A stretch of DNA of 5,880 bases, from the NCBI GenBank assembly GCA_041624375.1, contig JBFJVD010000188.1, positions 1 through 5,880 on the forward strand, written 5' to 3'. Both the position numbers and the translations under genes were made by a program. The first letter of the stretch is position 1; each line of letters begins with the position of its first letter. Below the pieces are notes generated by a model. It worked only from the letters and a program-made list of their open reading frames with translations. It made no database searches and was not told where the DNA came from. This stretch comes from JBFJVD01 sp041624375. GTDB lineage: Bacteria; Chloroflexota; Anaerolineae; Anaerolineales; E44-bin32. Shown piece after piece: positions 1-5,880 of this stretch.

Positions 1-889
1 GGGCAAAGAAGACAAAGAGCACATACATGGCTGCCCCGCTCAAGGCTAAATACTTCGATCCCAGCGCGAGGCCCAGATACATCCCGGCCAGCACCAGGTA
101 TCTCTGCGCCCCTGATCGACGCCATCCCAGGAGGGCCAGCAAACAGAGGAGCTCAAAGAAGGCCCAACCGAAGTCGATGTTCGCCAGGCTCGCCCACGCC
201 GACATCACGAGGATGCCCAGCAGGATCGCGACGGCCAGCCAGGCATCGCGGGCGCTGCTCAACCGTTTCCCTATGGCGAAAGTTGCCAGGATGAGCAGAA
301 CCGCGAAGGCGAAGTGCAGCAGGCTCAAAAAGGACTCCAGGCCGAAGGCCAGTCCAACCAGGTAGAGCATTTCCACGGTGAAGGGGAGATTGAGCCACCA
401 CTGGTCGACGGAAGGAAGAATCCTCCCGGCCTCGAGAAAGAACCGCGGCCCTTCCAGATGGAACATCAGGGCGTCGTAGCCGCGCGGCGGGACCAGCGCC
501 ATGGCGAGTGTCATGAGCGCAGAAGCGAAGCCCAGGATCGCGATGGTTGCGTTGAAACGGGAGCCGAACACTGGCCGACGAAGCCGTGAACGGAGCCGTC
601 TCCATTCGGCCCGCCTTCCCAGAAATCCCACCGCTGGCACGCCGTTGAGCGCCACAAGCGCCATAAGCACCGGCGGTGTGAGCAAGCCCAGCAGGCCAAG
701 AAGCAGCACTTCATAGGCGATGACGCCCATTCCTAAGCCGGTGCAGAGCAAGGCGCCTTCCAAGTCGGAAAACGAACATTCGACCCAGCGCCGAATGAGA
801 ACCGCCCCAATGCCATAACTGACGATGAAGAAGATCGGCAGGAATGCCAGGGAAGCGAGTGCGTCGGCTCCCGGGGAAAGCGGACTCAT
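1..889 (-). CDS. Putative GT-C-type multi-pass membrane glycosyltransferase, N-terminal part (runs off the left edge)
   Basis: The reading frame is open from an ATG at 889-887 to base 1 with no stop, giving 296 residues of an incomplete protein. An in-frame TGA lies 17 codons upstream (about 938-940) with no other good start between, which fixes the start. A purine-rich GGAAGG sits only 2 bases before the ATG, and a second AAGG lies 11 bases away. The protein is highly hydrophobic with several membrane segments. About half its residues match the neighbouring 986-2998 product by eye over the best-aligned 155 positions. Shared landmarks are PPxxYDxLMxHL (here 134-145, Asp139), GPxxFLEAGR (148-156), PFTxEM (169-174), IDxGW (238-242) and LGSKY (276-280). 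An acidic residue in the first large outer loop is typical of GT-C enzymes, which use lipid-phosphate sugar donors. That assignment, and the acceptor, are inference. The C-terminal half is unseen, so completeness cannot be judged. Confidence 0.8.
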   Translation of the reverse strand, partial: MSPLSPGADALASLAFLPIFFIVSYGIGAVLIRRWVECSFSDLEGALLCTGLGMGVIAYEVLLLGLLGLLTPPVLMALVALNGVPAVGFLGRRAEWRRLRSRLRRPVFGSRFNATIAILGFASALMTLAMALVPPRGYDALMFHLEGPRFFLEAGRILPSVDQWWLNLPFTVEMLYLVGLAFGLESFLSLLHFAFAVLLILATFAIGKRLSSARDAWLAVAILLGILVMSAWASLANIDFGWAFFELLCLLALLGWRRSGAQRYLVLAGMYLGLALGSKYLALSGAAMYVLFVFFA

Positions 890-985
890 TCCCTTCCGCG
901 CCTTAGGTCGGTCCCCCGTTTGGCCGATTGCGCCCTCTCAAGGCCCTCGCCACGCTTGTGCACCATCACAGCTTCTAGCCGCCTC
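890..985. other. Short intergenic gap between the tandem glycosyltransferase genes
   Basis: These 96 bases separate the TGA of one copy from the ATG of the next. I see no convincing promoter, hairpin terminator or small gene. Co-transcription of the two minus-strand copies is therefore the simplest reading. Confidence 0.6.
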
Positions 986-2998
986 TCAGGGAGCCTCGCA
1001 GCCGACGCGATAGATGATGGCCCAATCGTCCCGGTACATCTCCTCCAGGCAGCCCTGTTCACGCCATGCCAAAAGCTTGTCGACGGCCTGTCGGATAACG
1101 CCTCCCGGATCGTGCTGGAGCATGAAGTCCAGGTCCTCAATGCTGAGCAGCACGGATCTCACCCCCGCTCTGTCGAATCGCTCTCGGAAGGATGCGGGGG
1201 ATGAAAGCCGAACGATCTCAGCCGCCCATCGGAAATGATCCGGGTCCGGGACACAGGCTGGATGACAGAAGTATTCACGACCGTCACCAAGGAGGAGTGT
1301 GCGTCCTAAGGTCTCCTGATTCTCAGCAGAATATCGTGCTGCGGGAAAGACTCGGACATTCCTGACGAGGAAGGCACGGCGGCTCTCCAGGCCCAGGACG
1401 GATCGATAGGATGCGAATTGCAGAACAATGACGACCTGATAGAAGAGAGTGATCGCCATCAGACCGACGGCTAAAAGCGGAAGGAAGAGCCGCCATGCAG
1501 GCCGGCGTTCACCTGTTCCGACTGTCCCGTTCAGCAAGTATCCCGTGACGATCGCAAGCGCCGGAAAAATCGGGAGTAGAAATCGGATCTGCTGCGAACC
1601 AGTGGCCCACAATAAGAAACGAATCCCGCTGATCCCCAGGATCCAATTCAGTGGTCTTTCTCTTAAGCGGATGAAAGGATAGGCAAGAAGGAATGGAAAG
1701 AGAATGCTTGGCAAATCGATGCGATTCATAATTGTGCCGAATCGTTCGTGCTGCGCATACATATTCCAGGGGAGGAGCAGATAATCCACGAGCTCTCGAC
1801 CTACCCCAAATGTGTCGAGGTAGGCGGTGTACAGGGCAAGCCGCTGGGGGTCCCAGCCACCGCCTCCGAAATAGAACGGAAAGACCGGGTTGCCGAACCA
1901 GACGGCATTCTTGATGTACCAGGGCGAGGCAACCAGAAGGGCCGGAACTGCAAGGCTCAAACCTGCTCGAACGAGCTGCCGCCAGCCCGCCCGCCGGCCA
2001 GCGAGCAGAACGAAGCCCCCAAGCACGATCAATCCGTGGAGCCCGAGGTACTTGCTCCCCATCGCCAGACCCAGGAAGACCCCCGCCGCGATCAAGTGCT
2101 TCGACTCGCGCGCCTGCAGCCAGAGCAGGGCCATCGCGATGGCCAGGAACTCGTAGACACTCCAGCCCAGATCGATGTAGGCAAACGCAGCCCAGACAGG
2201 CAGTGTTGGCAGCGTGAGCAGCACGGCGACTGCCAGCCAGGCGGCCTGGCTTCCGACCCATCGCCTGCCGAAGGCATAGGTGCCGAGCACGAGCAAGATG
2301 CCGAAGACATAGTGGATGAGCTTCGGGAACACGTCGTCGCCAAAGGCCATGCCCACGGAGAAGATCATCTCGATGGTGAAGGGCCCGTTGATGTACCAGT
2401 TGTCTGGTTCAGGGAAGACTCTGCCGGCCTCCAGGAAGAGTTTGGGACCCAGCAGGTGATACATCAAGCCGTCGTAGTCCCACGGCGGGCCAAGCGCATG
2501 GATGAGGCTCAGCGCTCCGATCGCAAGGCCGAAGACCAAGATTGCTATGGAAACGGGAGAGAGGCGGATGGATCTACCGTCGGCAGCAAACCCGACGCGA
2601 AGACGCCCTAGGAACCCAGCTTCTGGCGGCATCAGGATGCTCATGATCAGAACGGCGGCGGTGATATAGGTTGGACGGAGCAGGCCGACCAGGCCAAGTC
2701 CAAGCAGCAGGTAGCCGGTGGCGCCGAGACCGAGCGCCGTGGCCACAACGAAGAATTCCAGTCCGGTGAGATTCAATGATTGCAGGCGAGTGAGCAGCCA
2801 CCGTCCCAGGCCATACGAAACGCTGACCACCGCCAATACAAGCAGCAGGCTCAGACCGGCGTCGCGTAGTGCGATGACTCCAATCTCATCCATTCCCCTG
2901 GCAGGGAAGAGAGCACGGAGGCCGAGAGCGAGAGTTGGCAGCGCCGTCCAGGCGATCCGGCGGCGCAGGTCAAGGCTGCGGATCGTATTCCCCGACAT
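986..2998 (-). CDS. Putative GT-C-type multi-pass membrane glycosyltransferase with soluble C-terminal domain
   Basis: This is a complete 670-residue frame, ATG to TGA. Roughly a dozen hydrophobic segments fill residues 47-528, and residues 530-670 look soluble, probably on the outer face. Residues 171-182 read PPWDYDGLMYHL, with Asp174 and Asp176 after the first membrane block, where GT-C enzymes keep a catalytic or metal-binding acid. Further on come PFTIEM (206-211), IDLGW (275-279), GSKY (314-317) and SPWYIKN...GNPVFPF (358-375), the last frequent in uncharacterised bacterial GT39/PMT-like proteins. The tail has a CxxxC pair (Cys578, Cys582), plus Cys650 and Cys667. By family analogy it would move a sugar from a polyprenyl-phosphate donor onto a lipid, glycan or protein; donor and acceptor cannot be read here. 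The start is uncertain: no Shine-Dalgarno precedes the ATG at 2998, and Met36 (ATG 2893-2891) aligns with the start of the downstream paralogue. It lies 96 bases upstream of that paralogue and 99 bases downstream of hppA. Confidence 0.85.
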   Translation of the reverse strand: MSGNTIRSLDLRRRIAWTALPTLALGLRALFPARGMDEIGVIALRDAGLSLLLVLAVVSVSYGLGRWLLTRLQSLNLTGLEFFVVATALGLGATGYLLLGLGLVGLLRPTYITAAVLIMSILMPPEAGFLGRLRVGFAADGRSIRLSPVSIAILVFGLAIGALSLIHALGPPWDYDGLMYHLLGPKLFLEAGRVFPEPDNWYINGPFTIEMIFSVGMAFGDDVFPKLIHYVFGILLVLGTYAFGRRWVGSQAAWLAVAVLLTLPTLPVWAAFAYIDLGWSVYEFLAIAMALLWLQARESKHLIAAGVFLGLAMGSKYLGLHGLIVLGGFVLLAGRRAGWRQLVRAGLSLAVPALLVASPWYIKNAVWFGNPVFPFYFGGGGWDPQRLALYTAYLDTFGVGRELVDYLLLPWNMYAQHERFGTIMNRIDLPSILFPFLLAYPFIRLRERPLNWILGISGIRFLLWATGSQQIRFLLPIFPALAIVTGYLLNGTVGTGERRPAWRLFLPLLAVGLMAITLFYQVVIVLQFASYRSVLGLESRRAFLVRNVRVFPAARYSAENQETLGRTLLLGDGREYFCHPACVPDPDHFRWAAEIVRLSSPASFRERFDRAGVRSVLLSIEDLDFMLQHDPGGVIRQAVDKLLAWREQGCLEEMYRDDWAIIYRVGCEAP

Positions 2999-3007
2999 GA
3001 GGGACGG

Positions 3008-3013
3008 ATTCTA
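3008..3013 (-). promoter_or_regulatory. Possible -10 element for leaderless transcription of the glycosyltransferase gene
   Basis: The minus strand reads TAGAAT, five of six matches to TATAAT, 9 bases before the ATG at 2998. Transcription would start about 3 bases before that ATG, which fits the absence of any Shine-Dalgarno there. No convincing -35 is seen at 16-18 bases, so this is weak evidence. Confidence 0.25.
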
Positions 3014-3041
3014 GCGCGGGGAACGAGAGGGCGATAGCGAA

Positions 3042-3068
3042 CGGGCCCAGCCTTATCGGCCGGGCCCG
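3042..3068 (-). terminator. GC-rich hairpin downstream of hppA; possible terminator or attenuator
   Basis: CGGGCCC (3042-3048) pairs with GGGCCCG (3062-3068). After one A-C mismatch, GCC (3050-3052, read GCC) pairs with GGC (3058-3060) around a five-base loop: 10 pairs with a single mismatch. It begins 29 bases after the hppA TAG and ends 43 bases before the next ATG. No T-run follows on either strand, so it is not a canonical Rho-independent terminator. It may end transcription partially, protect the hppA mRNA end, or only pause polymerase. Confidence 0.45.
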
Positions 3069-3097
3069 CTTGGTTGATGGCGAGGAGCGCTTCGGAT

Positions 3098-5458
3098 CTA
3101 GTCGCCGGCCGCCTGCGCGACCTCGACGGTTTCGATTTGAATGGCGGCCGCTGGCCGTTTTGACTGCCAGATCGCCCAGACGAGAAGCGCGACCAGAACG
3201 AGCACGAAGGCCCAGCCGAGGAGTCCCAGTTCCTCGTACTGAACGACGATCGGAGCGATGATCACGGAGACCAGATTAACCACCTTGATCATCGGGTTCA
3301 GCGCCGGACCTGCAGTGTCCTTCATCGGGTCGCCGACCGTGTCGCCGACGATACCTGCTTTATGGCGCTCAGAGCCTTTGCCGCGATTGCGTTCAGGCTC
3401 GCTGGGCTCATCCTCGATCAACTTCTTGGCATTGTCCCAGGCGCCCCCAGCGTTGTTCATAAACACAGCCAGCAATTGGCCGGAGAGGATCGCTCCGGCC
3501 AGGAACCCACCTAGTGCTTCTATCCGCAAGGTGAGCCCTACGACGATCGGCGTGACTACACCGAGCAGCGCCAGCGAGATCAGTTCCTTCTGCGCCGCCG
3601 TCGTAGAAATCTCCACCGCCTGGCGATAATCTGGGTCCACCTTGCCCTCGAGTACGCCGAGCTTGAACTGCCGCCGGACCTCGTTCACGATGAGCGAGGC
3701 GGCCCGGCTCACGGCGTTGATGGCAAAGCTGGAGAAGAGCCAGGGCAGGGCGCCGCCAATCAACATTCCCACAAAGACCTGCGGCAGGTCGACTCGAATG
3801 CCGATGGACTGAATCTGCTGCTCAGGCGGAATGCCCAGCGTCGCTTGAGCACGGCTAACATCCACCAGGAACGAGCCGAATAGCGCTACGGCAGCGATCA
3901 CGGCCGAACCGATCGCCACCCCTTTGGTGATCGCCTTGGTGGTGTTGCCGACCGCATCCAGGTCTGCCATGATGCGCTGCGCCTTACGGATCTCCTCATC
4001 GTCCTTGCCGGCCCAAGCCATCTCTCCGATGCCGGCCGCGTTGTCGGCAATCGGCCCGTAGGAGTCCATCGCCACGTTGTTGCCCGTCAGCGTGAGCATC
4101 CCGATGCCCGCCATCGCTACACCGTAAAGCACAAATGTCACTTGCTCAGCGCCCGTAATGCCGGGGATCGTGCCGAAGATCAGCACCGAGGCCAGGATCG
4201 TCACCGCAATGACGATGATCGCCCAGACGCTGGATTCATAGCCGACGGCGATGCCTGAGAGGATCGTGGTCGCCGGTCCGGTATCCGTAGCCTTCTTGAT
4301 TTCCTGCACCGGTGGGCTGTGGCTGCCGGTGAAGTACTCGGTCAGCCGGTCGATGGTAATCGCTAGCAGAACGCCCACCGTTGCGGCCAGGAACGGGCGC
4401 CACCAGCCGCCGGGGATCGAGTCGCCGATGTAGAAGAATGCGGTCAGGCCGAAGAGCACGACCGAAATAGCCGCCGAGGTGAGGTAGCCCCGGAAGATGG
4501 CCGCCATCGCGTTGCCGCCCTCTTCGGGGCCGCCGCGCACCGCATACGTGCCGAAGATTGATGAGAGCACACCGATGCCGCGCACGAGCAGTGGGAAGAT
4601 GATCCAATCCAGGTCGCCGGTGATGTGCCAGAGCGCCAGGCCAAGGATCAGGCCGGACACAATCGTGACCTCGTAGGATTCGAAGATGTCGGCCGCCATG
4701 CCGGCGCAGTCGCCGACGTTGTCGCCGACGAGATCGGCGACCACCGCGGGGTTGCGGGGGTCGTCCTCGGGAATCCCTGCCTCGACCTTCCCCACCAGGT
4801 CGGCGCCGACATCTGCGGCCTTGGTATAGATTCCGCCGCCCACTCGCATGAAGAGCGCCAGCAGCGTTCCGCCAAAGCCAAATCCCAGCAAAGCATCCGG
4901 CGCGGCGATACCGAAGATGATGAACAGAATCGTTCCCCCAAAGAGGCCAAGCCCATCCGTCAGCATTCCGGTAATCGTTCCTGCCCGGTACGCGATACGC
5001 AACGCGTCGCCGAAGGAATGCCTGGCGGCGGAGGCCACGCGCACGTTGGCCTGGACCGCCATCCGCATCCCGATCTGTCCGACCGTCAGGCTGAAGATGG
5101 CGCCCATTACGAAGCCGATCGCCCGGCCGAAGCCGACCACCAGCCGAACGCCGCTCTCATCCATATTGCGGAAGCGCTCGAGCGCTTCGGGCGTCGGCGG
5201 GACGATGTAGACCGAAAGGAAGAGCGCCACCGTGAGGATGGCAATCATCGGCAGAATCGAGCGCAGCTGTCGCCCCAGGTAGGTATCCGCACCTTCGCGG
5301 ATCCAGTTCCAGACCTCCTGCATCCGAACCGTCCCCCTATCTTCCTGGAGGATCTGGCTGCGTAAAAGGATCGCATAGAGAAGTCCGATGATTGCCACGG
5401 CCAGGACCGACCAAATGGCGATGGCCTCGAAGGCCGTGAGTCCTTCCATCGAGTACAT
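3098..5458 (-). CDS. hppA: Membrane-embedded proton-translocating pyrophosphatase, K+-independent type
   Basis: The 786-residue product hydrolyses cytoplasmic pyrophosphate and pumps protons across the membrane. Diagnostic motifs are intact: DVGADLVGKVE at 216-226 (the DX7KXE signature binding Mg-pyrophosphate), GDNVGDCAGMAAD at 245-257, DNAAGIGEM at 472-480, NNAGGAWDNAKK at 668-679, and GDTVGDPMKDTAGP at 705-718 with Asp706, Asp710 and Asp714. The stretch GNTTKAITKG (504-513) has Lys508 and Thr511, where K+-dependent enzymes have Ala and Gly. In this family that marks the K+-independent, H+-pumping subfamily. Many hydrophobic segments span the whole length, consistent with the 16-17 helices usual for the family, and the length is within the range of longer bacterial members. 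The start is supported by AAGGAGG 11 bases upstream and a near-consensus promoter upstream of that; the stop is TAG. No truncation or missing key residue is seen. It is transcribed away from the ABC gene and towards the two glycosyltransferases. Confidence 0.97.
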   Translation of the reverse strand: MYSMEGLTAFEAIAIWSVLAVAIIGLLYAILLRSQILQEDRGTVRMQEVWNWIREGADTYLGRQLRSILPMIAILTVALFLSVYIVPPTPEALERFRNMDESGVRLVVGFGRAIGFVMGAIFSLTVGQIGMRMAVQANVRVASAARHSFGDALRIAYRAGTITGMLTDGLGLFGGTILFIIFGIAAPDALLGFGFGGTLLALFMRVGGGIYTKAADVGADLVGKVEAGIPEDDPRNPAVVADLVGDNVGDCAGMAADIFESYEVTIVSGLILGLALWHITGDLDWIIFPLLVRGIGVLSSIFGTYAVRGGPEEGGNAMAAIFRGYLTSAAISVVLFGLTAFFYIGDSIPGGWWRPFLAATVGVLLAITIDRLTEYFTGSHSPPVQEIKKATDTGPATTILSGIAVGYESSVWAIIVIAVTILASVLIFGTIPGITGAEQVTFVLYGVAMAGIGMLTLTGNNVAMDSYGPIADNAAGIGEMAWAGKDDEEIRKAQRIMADLDAVGNTTKAITKGVAIGSAVIAAVALFGSFLVDVSRAQATLGIPPEQQIQSIGIRVDLPQVFVGMLIGGALPWLFSSFAINAVSRAASLIVNEVRRQFKLGVLEGKVDPDYRQAVEISTTAAQKELISLALLGVVTPIVVGLTLRIEALGGFLAGAILSGQLLAVFMNNAGGAWDNAKKLIEDEPSEPERNRGKGSERHKAGIVGDTVGDPMKDTAGPALNPMIKVVNLVSVIIAPIVVQYEELGLLGWAFVLVLVALLVWAIWQSKRPAAAIQIETVEVAQAAGD

Positions 5459-5469
5459 AAGAAAAAGAG

Positions 5470-5476
5470 CCTCCTT
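5470..5476 (-). promoter_or_regulatory. Ribosome binding site of hppA
   Basis: The minus strand reads AAGGAGG, a full match to the anti-Shine-Dalgarno core, 11 bases before the ATG at 5458. The spacing is slightly long, but there is no competing start nearer. It decides the start in favour of Met1 over Met4. Confidence 0.8.
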
Positions 5477-5501
5477 GGCGTGCGAATGGGAGAGCGGTCG
5501 G

Positions 5502-5530
5502 ATTGTACAGTTTGGAACTTACACTGTCAA
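5502..5530 (-). promoter_or_regulatory. sigma70-type promoter of hppA
   Basis: On the minus strand a perfect -35 TTGACA (5530-5525) is followed by a 17-base spacer and TACAAT (5507-5502), five of six matches to the -10 consensus. Transcription would start near 5495, giving a leader of about 37 bases that contains the AAGGAGG site. This is a near-ideal housekeeping promoter and predicts strong, largely constitutive expression unless repressed. The spacer and -35 region contain dyad sequences, noted separately, that could bind a regulator. Confidence 0.85.
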
Positions 5531-5617
5531 GGAGGGTTGCGCCTTCCTTAAAAGATTCCGACCCCTGCGGACCAAGAGGAGTTCGGCGAGAGGTGCGCAC
5601 GCTTCCTCCTTGACAGT
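5523..5617. repeat. Perfect 13-bp inverted repeat covering both divergent -35 boxes
   Basis: The left arm ACTGTCAAGGAGG (5523-5535) is the exact reverse complement of CCTCCTTGACAGT (5605-5617); 69 bases separate the arms. Each arm contains the complete -35 hexamer of one divergent promoter plus six bases upstream and one base downstream of it. Neither arm would be in a transcript, so any role would be at DNA level. It may be a paired operator for one regulator, or two similar -35 contexts. Confidence 0.7.
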
Positions 5618-5639
5618 CCCGCAGGTTATTCGATATATT
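5610..5639 (+). promoter_or_regulatory. sigma70-type promoter of the ABC transporter gene
   Basis: On the plus strand TTGACA (5610-5615) is followed by an 18-base spacer and TATATT (5634-5639), five of six matches to TATAAT. The predicted start is near 5646, leaving a leader of about 100 bases before the ATG at 5747. It is divergent from the hppA promoter; the two -35 boxes are 79 bases apart. Confidence 0.75.
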
Positions 5640-5651
5640 TGACCCGGTCCT

Positions 5652-5715
5652 CAACCCGTGGTTCGGGGTTGTCTACGAGAGCACACGCCGCCTCTTCCTG
5701 TGGCCGCTGTGCTTT
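5652..5715 (+). promoter_or_regulatory. Two potential hairpins in the leader of the ABC transporter mRNA
   Basis: CAACCC (5652-5657) can pair with GGGTTG (5666-5671) close to the predicted 5' end. Further on AGAGCACA (5678-5685) can pair with TGTGCTTT (5708-5715), including one G-U pair, with a possible inner GCC/GGC pairing. The GGAGG ribosome site at 5728-5732 lies outside both stems. No known riboswitch class is recognised. The folds were judged by eye only. Confidence 0.35.
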
Positions 5716-5727
5716 CTGTGCGTATGT

Positions 5728-5732
5728 GGAGG
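5728..5732 (+). promoter_or_regulatory. Candidate ribosome binding site of the ABC transporter gene
   Basis: GGAGG ends 14 bases before the ATG at 5747, longer than usual. No better purine run is nearer, although a weak AAGAG lies 4 bases before the ATG. It overlaps a 13-codon reading frame, ATG 5724 to TGA 5765, discussed under findings. Confidence 0.45.
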
Positions 5733-5746
5733 ATGGCAAGAGCAGC

Positions 5747-5880
5747 ATGTCGGCGCAGCATATGATCGACGTCCAGGATCTGACCAAGTTCTATGGCCGA
5801 AACCCGGCCATTCAGGGCCTGAACTTCCATGCCGTCCGCGGCGAAGTGCTTGGTTTCTTAGGCCCCAATGGCGCGGGCAA
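5747..5880 (+). CDS. ABC transporter ATP-binding protein, N-terminal fragment (runs off the right edge)
   Basis: Forty-four residues are visible from an ATG at 5747. They include MIDVQDLTKFYG (6-17), the usual opening strand and A-loop aromatic (Tyr16) of an ABC ATPase, then GEVLGFLGPNGAG (32-44). The window ends inside the Walker A motif, two bases into the expected Lys codon. The wording resembles ATPases of ABC-2-type exporters (DrrA/CcmA/GldA-like), which work with a separate permease gene, expected to the right. That subtype is inference, since the Q-loop, signature motif and Walker B are outside the window. Two in-frame starts exist. ATG 5747 has GGAGG 14 bases upstream. ATG 5762 would give the more usual family N-terminus but has no Shine-Dalgarno. 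I chose 5747. The gene is divergent from hppA and has its own promoter and an apparently structured leader of about 100 bases. Confidence 0.9.
   Translation, partial: MSAQHMIDVQDLTKFYGRNPAIQGLNFHAVRGEVLGFLGPNGAG

Noticed and set aside
153..605. A 150-codon minus-strand frame near the left end, apparently a separate gene
   Set aside because: It lies out of frame inside the longer open frame from 889 to base 1, whose product matches the neighbouring paralogue throughout.
1509..2261. A 250-codon minus-strand frame within the glycosyltransferase gene
   Set aside because: It is an out-of-frame reading of the same strand, rich in Arg, Gly and Pro. The analogous shadow frame at 153-605 in the paralogue arises the same way.
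1748..2611. A 287-codon plus-strand open frame opposite the glycosyltransferase
   Set aside because: It is hydrophilic, compositionally odd and antisense to the clear membrane protein; the minus-strand frame has a paralogue next door that confirms it.
4625..5365. A 246-codon plus-strand open frame opposite hppA
   Set aside because: It is antisense to a fully conserved pyrophosphatase. Its product is low-complexity and rich in His, Asp, Arg and Gln, as expected from the reverse of high-GC coding sequence, and it resembles no family.
5593..5600. GTGCGCAC palindrome as a stand-alone operator
   Set aside because: Eight bases of symmetric GC-rich sequence are common by chance, and it does not overlap either promoter core; mentioned only as context for the inverted repeat.
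1..5880. Search for CRISPR repeats, tRNA or rRNA genes, insertion-sequence ends, phage genes or a new multi-gene system
   Set aside because: No regularly spaced repeats, tRNA-like folds, transposase motifs or terminal repeats were seen. All long coding stretches are explained by the four membrane-related genes described.

Overview
The window is ordinary high-GC bacterial chromosome carrying four genes, two of them cut by the window edges. The integral membrane pyrophosphatase, the GNPxxPF-type multi-pass membrane glycosyltransferases and the ABC-2-style ATPase opening would fit Chloroflexota (Anaerolineae-like) or another environmental high-GC phylum. That placement is a weak inference from protein style; there is no rRNA or other phylogenetic marker here.

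Layout from left to right: (1) positions 1-889, minus strand, the N-terminal 296 residues of a multi-pass membrane protein whose 3' end lies beyond the window; (2) 986-2998, minus strand, a complete 670-residue paralogue of the same protein, annotated as a putative GT-C-type membrane glycosyltransferase; (3) 3098-5458, minus strand, a complete 786-residue membrane-embedded proton-pumping pyrophosphatase (hppA) with intact catalytic motifs and the K508/T511 signature of the K+-independent subfamily; (4) 5459-5746, a 288-base divergent control region with a near-consensus sigma70-type promoter in each direction; (5) from 5747, plus strand, the first 44 residues of an ABC-transporter ATPase, cut inside its Walker A motif.

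The three minus-strand genes are collinear, but a GC-rich hairpin without a T-run lies between hppA and the first glycosyltransferase, so read-through from the strong hppA promoter is possible but not certain. HppA would couple pyrophosphate hydrolysis, a by-product of biosynthesis including nucleotide-sugar formation, to proton pumping. The two glycosyltransferase-like proteins would act on lipid-linked sugars at the membrane. A functional link between them is only suggested by adjacency.

I see no CRISPR array, tRNA, rRNA, insertion sequence, phage gene or recognisable new defence or metabolic system. The parts most worth a second look are the divergent promoter region, where a perfect 13-bp inverted repeat covers both -35 boxes, and the tandem pair of diverged membrane glycosyltransferase paralogues with an ambiguous start for the second copy.
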